Below, one piece after another: positions 53,824-64,000 of a stretch of 64,000 nucleotides of DNA. Within the stretch, counting starts at the first letter, position 1, and each line of letters starts with the position of its first letter. Origin of the DNA: Amia ocellicauda (Eukaryota > Chordata > Actinopteri > Amiiformes > Amiidae). Location: contig NW_027102749.1 of assembly GCF_036373705.1 (NCBI RefSeq), positions 35,264 to 99,263 of the forward strand, written 5' to 3'. A program made the position numbers and the translations under genes. The notes beneath the pieces are model-generated. The model was not told the origin of the DNA, searched no databases, and saw only the letters and a program-made list of their open reading frames with translations.

Positions 53824-55904
53824 TCAGGCTGCTTGTCTGCTCAGGCGAACAGGGGGAGCAGAGGAGCACATACGGCCCTTGCCCCCTGCCCCCCTCTTCC
53901 TAATTGATAGGGTATTTCTGTTTGTGAAAGGACTATTTCCAAACAGTTTTATAACTTGCCATGACTATGTTTCATTAAATTAGTTATGTTACACCTTTAG
54001 TTATACCTGTAGTAACTTCATTATTTTCCCTCATATTCCAGTCAATCACCATCAGAGTCTCTCGTGGCAGTACATTTGTCTCACACAGAACAAACTCTCC
54101 TTTCTCAACCGCTTTCAATTTTGGATAACATCGCACTGCATCCCAACAGCTGTTCTTTCTCCTATTCCTAATTTCTTACAAGAAAATGCAAGTTATATTT
54201 GATCGATTTGTATTATTACTATTTATATACATTTCACTACATTATTGTAGTTAATGAATGTATTTAATCTTTGGAAAATAAGCCTTTTCATTGATCTCAA
54301 TAATGATGTCCAGGTACTTCAGGAAAGCACATTTTCAAAAAATGTGTCCAGTCAATGATTTCCCCAACTAAGAACCTGCGTGGGCACTAAGACTGTCCTC
54401 CTGCGCGGCTCATGTCTTTATTGTGACACTTCCTCCTATTGAAGTCCAATCTACACCAGTACAGGTTCAGAAGAACTGTTCCCGAATCCAGATTGAACTG
54501 ATCAATAGTTAATTTCTTACCTACACATTGTATATAGGGATCTATTTCTAGGGATTTAAAAACTCTTCATTGTGGAACTCATAGCTTCCAAATGAGCACA
54601 TCGTTAATTTCCTGGAGTATCTGGTTATCTATTTATCAATATGTAAGAAACCTTCACCGAATGTTTGTGGTTGCCTCGGATTCCTATTTCTAAATTTGGC
54701 TCTAATTCCATTTCTAACATGTTACTTTTAACTTCTGTATTCGTAAGACCTATTTAAATAACTTAATTTTGTATTATTATTTCTGTTTGCAATAGCATTC
54801 TGTGTACAGTTAAATGCTGACTTTCTTGTAGGTCTGTTATTACAACATATTTAACTGGCGTTTTTTAGCTATCATTCTGTAACTATTTGTGACTTATGAC
54901 TCTCTTAGTCATATTCTGGACTATACAGTACATGAAAAAGTCAAAATATGGACATTTACCTTGCGCAAACTGAAAACGTACAAACATACAAAGAGACACA
55001 TATTAATTTATATCCATAGTAAATTCAGATACCATGGTTTTGGTTGGCATGTTATATTGACCTGCAGTGTCTCAAACTACCCTTATTTATTACTTATCTA
55101 GTAATTTTCCTTCAGTATCTTGAGGACTGTCATTTATACTGAAAAACATATATATATATATTTTTAATTTGTCTTCGGGGCATTCAGATTGAATTATGCC
55201 TGTTGTCTTTTCTTTCTTTTCTCTAACAAATGTTTTAAGATAGCTAGCTTTGGTTTCTCATTTCTTAATGCTTTGTATTCCTATTTTGCAAAACCGTTTT
55301 TAGGTGCTCAAGTCTATCTGAATCAAAAGTCCCATCTTCTGGAAACCTTAATTTTCTGTCACCTATTGTCCAGTCAAACGCACCGCTTCACTCCATAGTT
55401 ATCATACATGTACCTTACATGTGTACCTTTAAGTGGCGGGTCGCCCATCTTACTAGAGCTGTTCCCACACAGTAACACGTTTTCCCATTTTCTATGTATC
55501 GTTTTGTACACAACAACCAAGGCGTGCAAGCCCGCAAAATAACAATAAACGACAGGGGAGAAAAAATAGCAAAAAACAAGAAAACACAAATAATACTAAA
55601 TCCTATATAGGAATAACAACAAACATGCTTTTCAATGTTTGCATTTATAGAACTTGTATATAACTTAATGACTTTTCTTCATTTACCATAAACACTATAA
55701 ACTTCTATAAACTATAAACACGTTATTTTATATTATCACCGGCGTATCAGATATTGAACAATTAATTAGCGCTCCTTTTTTTTTTTTTTTCTAATAGTAG
55801 GTCAAACCCACTTAAGCCTGCGGGAACCCAGACAGGAAAACACAGTCCTGTTCCTTCACAAACAAGAAGACACAGTCAAGTCTATGGTAACCCTAAGAAA
55901 CCAT
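53122..55904. other. Insertion interior without recognisable genes
   Basis: AT-rich, with a (TC)n run at 53785-53822 and a T15 run at 55778-55792. With 51442-53121 it forms the roughly 4.5 kb present here but absent from the equivalent place in the 39.9-kb copy. Confidence 0.5.
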
Positions 55905-56331
55905 GCTCCTCGGTTATTGGTGTCAATGGATCTCATTATCCTGAAACTTTCATGATCGAAACATGGAATACTGTTTGTCAGTTTCCATAAAACTATGCAT
56001 TAAGAGTAATGCAACAGTCACTTATCATTTTGAGCAGCTGTATCAATTGATAGTTAGATCTTTGTAATGAAATGAATAGACAGTGATCTCAGATGTAATG
56101 TGTGAATTGCATTTTGAAATGGTAATACTTTGATGTTAAGTTGTGTCATTTTAGTTCAATGAACAAATGATCTGAGGTTGATGTGTATTGTATCCAAGCA
56201 ATTGTAAAAAAGTGTTAGAGTTTTGAAAAATGTGCATTTTGATCATCGGGTGTGAGTTTAGTGTCTAGAGTTTTGAAAAATGACATCAAGGTTCTGAAAT
56301 GAGTGCCAAAGTGATTGTAAAAAAGTGTAAT
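55905..56331 (-). mobile_element. DNA transposon, TIR end of inverted copy 2
   Basis: Inverted match to 39512-39938, from GCTCCTCGGTTATTGGTGTC to the terminal GTAAAAAAGTGTA. Confidence 0.8.
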
Positions 56332-57236
56332 ATCAGGGGACAGTGGCTATTAGTGATCTGGCCTTCCGTGGCCTCTGTATTAATGTAACAGGTCACATTG
56401 TATGTGTACACTGATACTTGATAGTATAATATAGTACAAGTAAAAAACATACATAGGTATCATAGAAGTATTTTGCAGAAATGATTATGGATAGTTATCA
56501 AAATGGAGAGGAAATGCTAAATCCAGTCTCCCCAGGCTGAGCTTCTATTGCTACACCTGCTGGCCCCACTATATGGATAGAGCCACACCAAGTACAAGAG
56601 TCTCCCCATTGCTATTTATATCTCCCTATCCAGTCTTCTATAGGTGTCAGGGTGGGGTGCCTATTCCCCTGCATGCTTTGAAACCTATAGCACCTGGGAC
56701 GCACACTTGGGATCCGGTTCCTCTGCCCCTCACATACACATGAGGAATCCCAGGTGCTCAATACGTCATACTGTCTCTTTCATCTCATGTGTAAACTATG
56801 GACAAATACATGACTAAACGTGTTTAGTTGCTTTTCCCAGAAAGCTTTGCGCCACGATATGCAAATAACGGGGACTATGATTGGCTCCCTGACATTACCC
56901 ACACTGCGACTGATGCTACCCATTTCACTACCCAACAAAGACCCATAATATGCATGTGTCTGTCTGTCTGTCTGTCTGTCAAAGTATGTGTGTCTGTGTC
57001 TGTTTGTGTGTGTTTGTGTGTCTGTCTCTGTGTGAAAATGTGCCTGTCTCTGTGTGAAAGTGAGTGTGTCTGTGTCTGTGTCTGTCTGTCTGTGAAAGTG
57101 AGTGTGTGAAAGTGTGTGTGAGTGTCTGTCTGCCTGTCTGTCTTTGAAAGTGTGTGTGAGTGTCTGTCTGTCATGTAACTTGCACATCTGTTAGGGCACC
57201 ATATGCAGAGATGTACACATATTGTTCCTTTTCCAT
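56332..57236 (-). repeat. Inverted copy of 38705-39511 with microsatellite
   Basis: Same flank as around 38880-39511, then (TCTG)/(TG) tracts at 56955-57170 and the HICEGT Tc1 sliver at about 57172-57222. Confidence 0.8.
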
Positions 57237-57271
57237 ATACACTCACCTAAAGGATTATTAGGAACACCATA

Positions 57272-57445
57272 CTAATACTGTGTTTGACCCCCTTTCGCCT
57301 TCAGAACTGCCTTAATTCTACGTGGCATTGATTCAACAAGGTGCTGAAAGCATTCTTTAGAAATGTTGGCCCATATTGATAGGATAGCATCTTGCAGTTG
57401 ATGGAGATTTGTGGGATGCACATCCAGGGCACGAAGCTCCCGTTC
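57272..57445 (-). pseudogene. Tc1 transposase, C-terminal part
   Basis: After the LTR, the frame resumes with VERELRALDVHPTNLHQLQD and ends with MPRRIKAVLKAKGGQTQY, the usual end of Tc1 transposases of this type. Confidence 0.85.
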
Positions 57446-57449
57446 CACC

Positions 57450-59260
57450 TGTAGCGTAAGGTACACTTATACATTTCAATTAAAGAAGTGAATTTATAGT
57501 ATCACCTTATCACGAATCCTGGAATCTTGTAGAACTCAATTTCTGTAATAATTGGACGCAGACACCAATTCCAAAGATATAAATTGTCAAATTTATTCAA
57601 AACAAAGACTAAATGTAGCACTACACTAATTATACAAAAGGGAAAAACTAATTAAAATTCAACTCTATATCAACAAATCAAAGACAAATCACTTCCGTGA
57701 CCAAATCAAAGACCATGGGATCGCATATGATAACACAAATCGTTAAACAAAAGAGGTTATAAACACATTGACTACAATACCAGTTAGTAACATGAAGGTG
57801 AGTCTCTTGTTAGTATTATTAGTCAGACATTAAATAACTACGCAGGTTAGTATTTATGTCAGGTAACTTCTCGTTATATATATATCAGTCTCATTAACGT
57901 TTAGGTGGAGAGAAAGATCCTATCATTACTTGTTACCACAATTTCCCTTAACTGATTATTATTCAATGATTAAGGATAGGCAGGCAGGCCACCTATAATC
58001 TGGTGTCTATTAACTTGTGTCAATTTCAGACTAAACAGTTAAACAGGAATGAGAAGATATTTCTCGGCGTTGACAGATTTTATTTCTAAAATTATCAACA
58101 AAACAGTTTAATGCAACACACATTTATATTTAAGAAAACTAAATGATATTACACATTCTAGAGTTATGAATCACAGATTAACATTTCTTATTGATTTCTC
58201 AAATGTCATGAATCATGAACTCCAAACTGTTAAACTTATCTGAACTTCGTAGCAGAGAGGCCTCTCTGCCTTCGGGCTCAGATAACAGCACACGGCACGA
58301 GGTCCGTGTGGTTTGGAACAAAGGCAGTCCGGTTCGGCTTTGTCCAAGAACTTCCACTCAGTCGATGCACCTGGAAGTTGGGGTTTCGCGAAAGTAGAGT
58401 CGTTTCCAAACAGATTTTCCACTGGTTTGAAGGCTCCAAGGTTGTGCACAAAATCTTCTTTGTAAGCAGGGTTCCACCGTAGTTACTTGAAGACAAAGTC
58501 TTTGAGGAAAGCAGGGCCCTGTTCGTTCCAAGGGTCAAGTTTCTTAAAACTCAAATAGCTATTTAAATGACTGACACTTTCGTATTCAGTCGACTTAGTC
58601 AATTGTCCAGCTGTAAAACTCCACTGATCAGGTGGGTCTGTAAAGTTATTTATTTAATAAAGTCCTTTAAAAGAATTCTTCGCTCAATCTCCTTCTCCCA
58701 GTTTAACTCTTCTGTTGCCGGCAAAGACTTGGTTGGTTTCTGGTTCCGGTTCGGGCAACAGAGCTACAGGTTGAGCTGTGGCAGCGAGTTACTGGTTCAG
58801 GTGAGAGAGAGAGAGAAAGAAAGGCCGTGTTTGTCCTTTATAGTCTGTCAGATCAATAGGTGATTGGTTCCTGAGTTCTTGAGATTGGATTTCGGTTTCA
58901 GCCCCCAGTGTCCTATTGGAGGGAGGCTTGATTTATGACTGATGTCAATCCATGCCATCTTTTGGAAATGCCGGTTGGCCTGGGTTCGTAGCTCTATGTC
59001 GGGATTTCGGCTCTCATCCACTTCAAAGAGTTTTTATCACCCACAGGCCCCTTTCTCCAGACATCTCATAGCAGAATAACAAACTATTTGGCCTCTTCTC
59101 GGTGCCATCCTCCCCAAAACTGTCACTTTGATGCAAACCAGTTCCAAGCTGATGAGCAAAGGAAATCTGATAACTTTGGGGGGGAGAGGTCTTCTTTAGA
59201 TCCGTGCTTCAGCTCAGAGCCCAAATACTCTTATCCAAATACACCCAACATAACGCTACA
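57450..59260 (-). mobile_element. LTR-A, complete copy with target duplication
   Basis: 1811 bp with TGTAGCGT/ACGCTACA ends, inverted relative to 49417-51229. CACC is duplicated at 57446-57449 and 59261-59264. No internal retroviral sequence remains, so it is a solo LTR inside the Tc1 transposase. Confidence 0.88.
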
Positions 59261-59264
59261 CACC

Positions 59265-60100
59265 CCATCCCAAAGATGCTCTATTGGGTTGAGATCTGGT
59301 GACTGTGGGGGCCAGTTTAGTACAGTGAACTCATTGTCATGTTCAAGAAACCAATTTGAAATAATTCGACCTTTGTGACATGGTGCATTATCCTGCTGGA
59401 AGTAGCCATCAGAGGATGGGTACATGGTGGTCATAAAGGGATGGACATGGTCAGAAACAACGGGCCGTGGCATTTAAACGATGCCCAATTGGCACTAAGG
59501 GGCCTAAAGTGTGCCAAGAAAACATCCCCCACACCATTACACCACCACCACCAGCCTGCACAGTGGTAACAAGGCATGATGGATCCATGTTCTCATTCTG
59601 TTTACGCCAAATTCTGACTCTGAAATCGAGACTCATCAGACCAGGCAACATTTTTCCAGTCTTCAACTGTCCAATTTTGGTGAGCTTGTGCAAATTGTAG
59701 CCTCTTTTTCCTATTTGTAGTGGAGATGAGTGGTACCCAGTGGGGTCTTCTGCTGTTGTAGCCCATCCGCCTCAAGGTTGTACGTGTTGTGGCATCACAA
59801 ATGCTTTGCTGCATACCTCGGTTGTAGCGAGTGGTTATTTCAGTCAAAGTTGCTCTTCTATCAGCTTGAATCAAGTCGGCCCATTCTCCTCTGAGCTCTA
59901 GCATCAACAAGGCATTTTCGCCCACAGGACTGCCGCATACTGGATGTTTTTCCCTTTTCACACCATTCTTTGTAAACCCTAGAAATGGTTGTGCGTGAAA
60001 ATCCCAGTAACTGAGCAGATTGTGAAATACTCAGACCGGCCCGTCTGGCACCAACAACCATGCCACGCTCAAAATTGCTTAAATCACCTTTCATTCCCAT
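59265..60100 (-). pseudogene. Tc1 transposase, N-terminal and catalytic parts
   Basis: Reverse strand, several frames. Residues 1-75 contain a helix-turn-helix (SISQSAQLLGFSRTTISRVY). A second recognition region follows (RATLTEITTRYNRG, TTRTTLRRMGY), then WSDESRF, GGGGVMVWGMFS and FQQDNAPCHKG with WPPQSPDLNPIEHLW, the DDE signature region. Two or more frameshifts separate these. The reading is then cut by LTR-A within a few codons of HLW. Confidence 0.85.
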
Positions 60101-60251
60101 TCAGACATTCAGTTTGGAGTTCAGGAGATTGTCTTGACCAGGACCACACCCCTAAATGCATTGAAGCAACTGCCATGTGATTGGTTGATTAGATAATTGC
60201 ATTAATGAGAAATTGAACAGGTGTTCCTAATAATCCTTTAGGTGAGTGTAT

Positions 60252-60302
60252 ATGTATGTATGTATGTATGCATGTCCAATTGCTTTGACAATTCAAATGC
60301 AC

Positions 60303-60365
<63 letters not shown>
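60252..60365 (-). repeat. (TATG)n, AATTCAATT block and (GA)n
   Basis: TATG repeats, then CATGTCCAATTGCTTTGACA (inverse of the block at 38637-38700), then about 54 bp of GA. Confidence 0.9.
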
Positions 60366-60505
60366 GTAGTCCAGAGCACTGCAAAATTCCTGCTGAAGTG
60401 ATCTGGATCACCACCCAATGGCCCAAGGACCACTGCAAACTTGGATTTCAATGTATTTGTGTAATCTGTGTTGCAATAGCACCTACCATGTTCCTTTGTG
60501 GTGAT

Positions 60506-62204
60506 CTGGTTAATTCTGATCTGGGAAAACCACAATCCTGCAGGTTTAATAAGTCTCTCTACACATCAGTCCCTGAGTACCTTCAACCAATGGTCATTTT
60601 GACCAATTAAGCCCAAGATTTGAGTCAATTAAGTTGTCAAGGACTACCCAGTGAAGACGTGAACTCACGACTACGTCACACTGTGAGCTCACCAGAGCAG
60701 ACATTACACTGAGCTCACTGTGAGCTCACTTAGTGCTTTTCCAGCGACATGGTGACGGTGCTGGAGCCGGAGCCGCTGCCCTTAGCCGGTGGCTAACCCA
60801 CCTCTATGTTACAAATGTTCCCTAAACACTTATTTTGCAAGATCAATAAAAATCCTTTAGGAAATTTAAACTTTTACTGACACACATAGTTAATAGCAAT
60901 GTATTATAACTTTACCAAAAATAATAATCTGTATATCTTTAATTGTTTAGACGTTATTAAGATATAATGCATCTTTCACATAGGGAACATTTGTAACATG
61001 TTAGGAAAAACAAACAAATGATTTGAAAATATTCATAATTACAGCATACAATTTGTCAGGCTTCATAAGAATGGTATTTATAACATACTCTGTAAAAATC
61101 AAGCAAATAGCATTTGTGGTTCACGAGAAAATATATATATATAATCAAAGCTATCAGACTATAGCAGCCGGTGTATGAAGACACATACGATTATACAGCA
61201 TTATTTGGCAGCTTCGCAAGACCTAATTTGAAACGTTGTTGGTAAGTTAGATAATTAGTGGGGACCCTCTATTTGCAGTTCTTCCCCTCCATAATTGCTA
61301 AAATAAAGTTTTACTGACATTTTATTGACCCTACCACTGCATAGGGCACATCTGTAACATGAACGCTACTGAATGGCACATACATTGAAAACTACGGAGA
61401 ACTGAGACAAATCCACTTTACACTTCATAAATAATCTTAAAACGTTTCCAACCAAGGCAACACCCACTTGAAATACGTTCATTCTCATTTTTGGTAAACA
61501 AAAAGAGAGATTGTTACATATGTTCCCTATGATGCATCTACAGAGAGAGAGAGACAGACAGACACTAACTCTCTCTCTCTCTCTCTCTCTCTCAGCTGGG
61601 AGTGTGTGGGAGGGGTCTGCAGTGAGCGGGAGTGCTGCTGAGAGCTCTGTCCTTTGGCTGCGTTTTTTTGTTGCTTTACTTTTTTCAGTTTGTTTATTTT
61701 GTCTTCTGTTTTCAGTGCTTTTCTTATTGTGGGGGAACAGGGGAGGGGAGGGGGGAGTACCGGTAGTTCTTCCCGGGTCGGGGGGTCGGACCCCCTGAAT
61801 GCGTCTTTTGAAAAACTGACCCGACGCCATGGAGTCAAGATCGCTCCGGTGCAGTTCTGCCCCCTAGAGCAGTGTGTGTTAGCGGTTGGGGAGGTAGCAG
61901 GGTGTGAAAATATCAAGTCTGCTGCCATTGTTATCTTCTTAAAAACCACTGATCTGCTCAATCAGCTAGTGGCTAATGGCACAGTGTTAGACGACACTTT
62001 CACCCCGGTGTTGCCGCTCGCTGCTCCTGCCCGGAAGGTAACGCTGTCTAACGTCCCTCCGTTCATCCGCACCGGCTCGGGCAGCTGATGTCCGGCATTA
62101 AGAGGGTCCCGCTGGGCTGCAAAGCCCCGCAACTGAAACACGTCGTGTCCTTCCGAAGGCAGCTGTATATGATCCTCAATAACATCAATGAGGATCTTAA
62201 TGTC
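60506..62204 (-). repeat. Right arm of the inverted duplication with 47487-49416
   Basis: From CTGGTTAATTCTGATCTGGG to the LINE ORF1 words ending TTAATGTC. The arm is about 230 bp shorter than its partner because of a smaller microsatellite and one internal deletion near 60780-60800. Confidence 0.88.
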
Positions 62205-63055
62205 ATTTTTAAATTTAAGATCGACAATACCGACTACGTCGTGTTCGCTACTTCGGAGTCCATGAAGTGTTTCAGGTGTGGGAGCGAGGGGCATGTCGTG
62301 AGGAACTGTCCCGAGCAGGACAGGGAGCGGGAGGAGGAGCGGGGCGACGCGGGGAGGAATAGAGACACCGGCCCGCAGCCACAGATGCAGCGGGCAGACA
62401 GAGATCGAGCCCCGGCGGAGGAGACAGTCGCCGGTCGGACCGATGGTACCACTGATGCCGTGACGGGGGAAGAGCTGCCCGGAGGCGATGACGCACAGCT
62501 GGGGGACGGGGTCGAGGCAGCGGGGGATAGTGACGACCGAGACGCCGGGGGGAGATGGTGTTGAGGCGGTGCACGGGGCGCTGGTTAGTGACGAGGAACA
62601 ACCTCAGCAGCCAGCAGACGGGCGGACAGACACACAGGGTGTAGCCGAGGAGGAGGCAGGGCCAGGCTCGGCGGTACAAGCCGAGGCGCCGGGTGGAAAA
62701 AACGCACTAAGAAGGTGCTGGGAGGGAGCACGGACGGTGTTGGTAAATAGTGGCAGTAAAAGAAGTGGTGGCACAGTAGTGAAGCTGGGGTAGCGAGCGG
62801 CTTGGTGGGGAAAGGTCCGGCTACACGCTGGAGCATCGCGGCAGCCACCGGGGACGCCTCGGGCTCGGAGTGACAGTGAGGGCGGCTTCACGGATTCCTC
62901 TCTCGCCTCCTCGTCCTCGGTGAGTCAGAGCTGCAGTGAAGGATATCAGGAGGTTTTTAGAGAAAACGAAGGGAAAGAGGTCTGTTGTAGTGGAGCAGTT
63001 TTTCCCAGATCGTGCACGCCTGCTGGCCTCTATTAAGTTTTTACAGAAACCCTGA
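61594..63055 (+). pseudogene. Tx1-clade LINE ORF1, nearly complete but frameshifted
   Basis: It follows a TCTCTCTC tract. Frame 61654-62088 holds the first 144 residues and is shifted just after NVPPFIR; the frame at 62088 continues MSGIKRVPLGCK and contains a CCHC knuckle, CFRCGSEGHVVRNC, which binds nucleic acid. An acidic, Gly-rich tail follows with more shifts, and the end (RFLEKTKGKRSVVVEQFF through IKFLQKP) stops at about 63055. No ORF2 follows, so this copy is a dead remnant. Confidence 0.8.
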
Positions 63056-63089
63056 CCTATCAATTTGTACAACACTCACTGAAAACCAT

Positions 63090-63234
63090 GGTTGGGGTCA
63101 ATTCCTGTTTTTCAATTCCAATTCCTCCTACAAATCAATTCAAAATTGCAATTACTTTTTGCATTCACAGAATATTCTTTATTGGAATTGAATTGAAAAG
63201 GGAATTAAAAATTGAATTGGAATTGACCCCAACC
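63090..63234. mobile_element. MITE with GGTTGGGGTCAATTCC ends
   Basis: A 145-bp near-palindrome: GGTTGGGGTCAATTCC at the left, GGAATTGACCCCAACC at the right, and AATTGAATTGGAATTG words inside. It resembles small non-autonomous DNA elements common in fish. Confidence 0.75.
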
Positions 63235-63880
63235 CTGTTGAAAACAAAACAAAAAATACAGATCTGGTTCTTCAAATCTTCACTCTGGTTTCATTCTGTG
63301 TCGTAGTTCATTTATCTTGCTGTTAATTGCACCACCAATTACACTCTTTGGGGTACTGGGCAATTTTTTCAAGGTAGCCCCTAAAAAACATGTATCACAT
63401 AGATTTAATGACTTGCACATAGATATATAAAAATCTTTTAATAAACATACCACATATCTTTGAGAAGGGTTCATTAGTTACATATTGCCACAGTAAATCA
63501 ACATTTTTGTGTGTGGGTGTATTTAAACGTTTTGGTGTATGCTCTTAAACTTGTCTTACACTAGTTCATAGTAAAATCTGTACTTGGCGAAGCAGCTATG
63601 CAAAGGCAGTCTTTTCTCCATTAATACCTTGCTTAAGCATTACATTGATGTGGCACAACTGGACTGAAATGTGAAGTATTTGCTCAAAAGTCAAATTTAA
63701 ATGAGACATGAAAGTTTATATTGTCAAGGATCCCATGGCACTATTCATTATTATTATGTATTAATATGTCTGAAGCATTAATCCAAGGTGATTTACAAGG
63801 TGTTGTTGAAAGAGTGACGTGGCTGAATTCTAAGTCAGGCTTCCCTCAATCAGGTCTAACAAATTTGTTATGACTCCACC
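63235..63880. other. Unremarkable AT-rich DNA
   Basis: No gene or repeat boundary recognised; GCATTAATCCAAGGTGATTTACAAGG near 63775 resembles part of a dispersed repeat. Confidence 0.4.
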
Positions 63881-64000
63881 TTTACTGCTGTGTAGTAATC
63901 TGCTGGTACAAAATGGCTGCACCCCAGAGGGTGGTGGGTGAAGTGAGTCTGTAGAGCACTTTGGGATCTTTCCAGCTGCTACATGTAAGGTATTATTATT
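63881..64000. repeat. Interspersed repeat tail, cut by the window end
   Basis: AAAATGGCTGCACCCCAGAG, GGTGGTGGGTGAAGTGAG and AGAGCACTTTGGGATCTTTC are words of a common fish dispersed repeat. Confidence 0.45.

Larger units (their letters stand above)
57238..60250 (-). mobile_element. Tc1-family transposon split by an LTR
   Basis: 31-bp TIRs TACACTCACCTAAAGGATTA... at 57238 and their inverse ending at 60250; TA duplicated at 57236-57237 and 60251-60252. Without the LTR it is about 1.2 kb. It landed in a (TATG)n tract whose two halves, CCATATA and TATGTATG, are contiguous in the other copy at about 38700. Confidence 0.9.

Overview
The window looks like vertebrate nuclear DNA, most likely from a ray-finned fish. 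The signs are a tandem 5S ribosomal gene array with internal Pol III promoters, split genes with GT-AG introns, Tc1-type transposons, a Tx1-clade LINE, LTR elements and abundant microsatellites. The species cannot be named from the sequence alone.

Positions 1-36344 are one uninterrupted 5S rDNA array. I counted 109 gene copies of about 119 nt, all on the + strand, in units averaging about 334 bp, and the array runs off the left edge. Each spacer holds a Pol III T-run just after the gene, a variable poly(T) tract, and a TTTAAGA box 31 bp before the next gene. The genes differ from the classical vertebrate 5S at fixed sites, but the helices are kept by paired or wobble changes. About 30 copies carry a damaged box C and usually their own spacer type. 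Larger multi-unit duplications (about 5.67, 3.69, 2.35, 1.0 and 0.67 kb) are stacked on the basic repeat. The right edge is more degenerate.

Positions 36345-44035 are a repeat jungle: microsatellites, a 110-bp repeat seen three times, an LTR fragment, a 3'-truncated copy of a 1.8-kb LTR, a Tc1/mariner-like DNA element with long terminal inverted repeats and a nested solo LTR, a Tc1 fragment, and the 3' end of a Tx1-type LINE.

Positions 44050-47486 are the only host-gene-like stretch. On the + strand, exons in compatible phase lead to a BEN-domain exon; on the - strand there are three candidate exons, two of them duplicates. The BEN exon is cut at 47487 by a rearrangement junction with LINE ORF1.

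Positions 47487-64000 are built from two interleaved inverted duplications (47487-49416 with 60506-62204; about 38637-40660 with 51230-60309). The second contains an endogenous retrovirus remnant and a Tc1 element that was itself split by a 1.8-kb LTR with a 4-bp target duplication. The nesting gives a relative order of events. The right end holds a more complete LINE ORF1, a MITE and common fish-type interspersed repeats.
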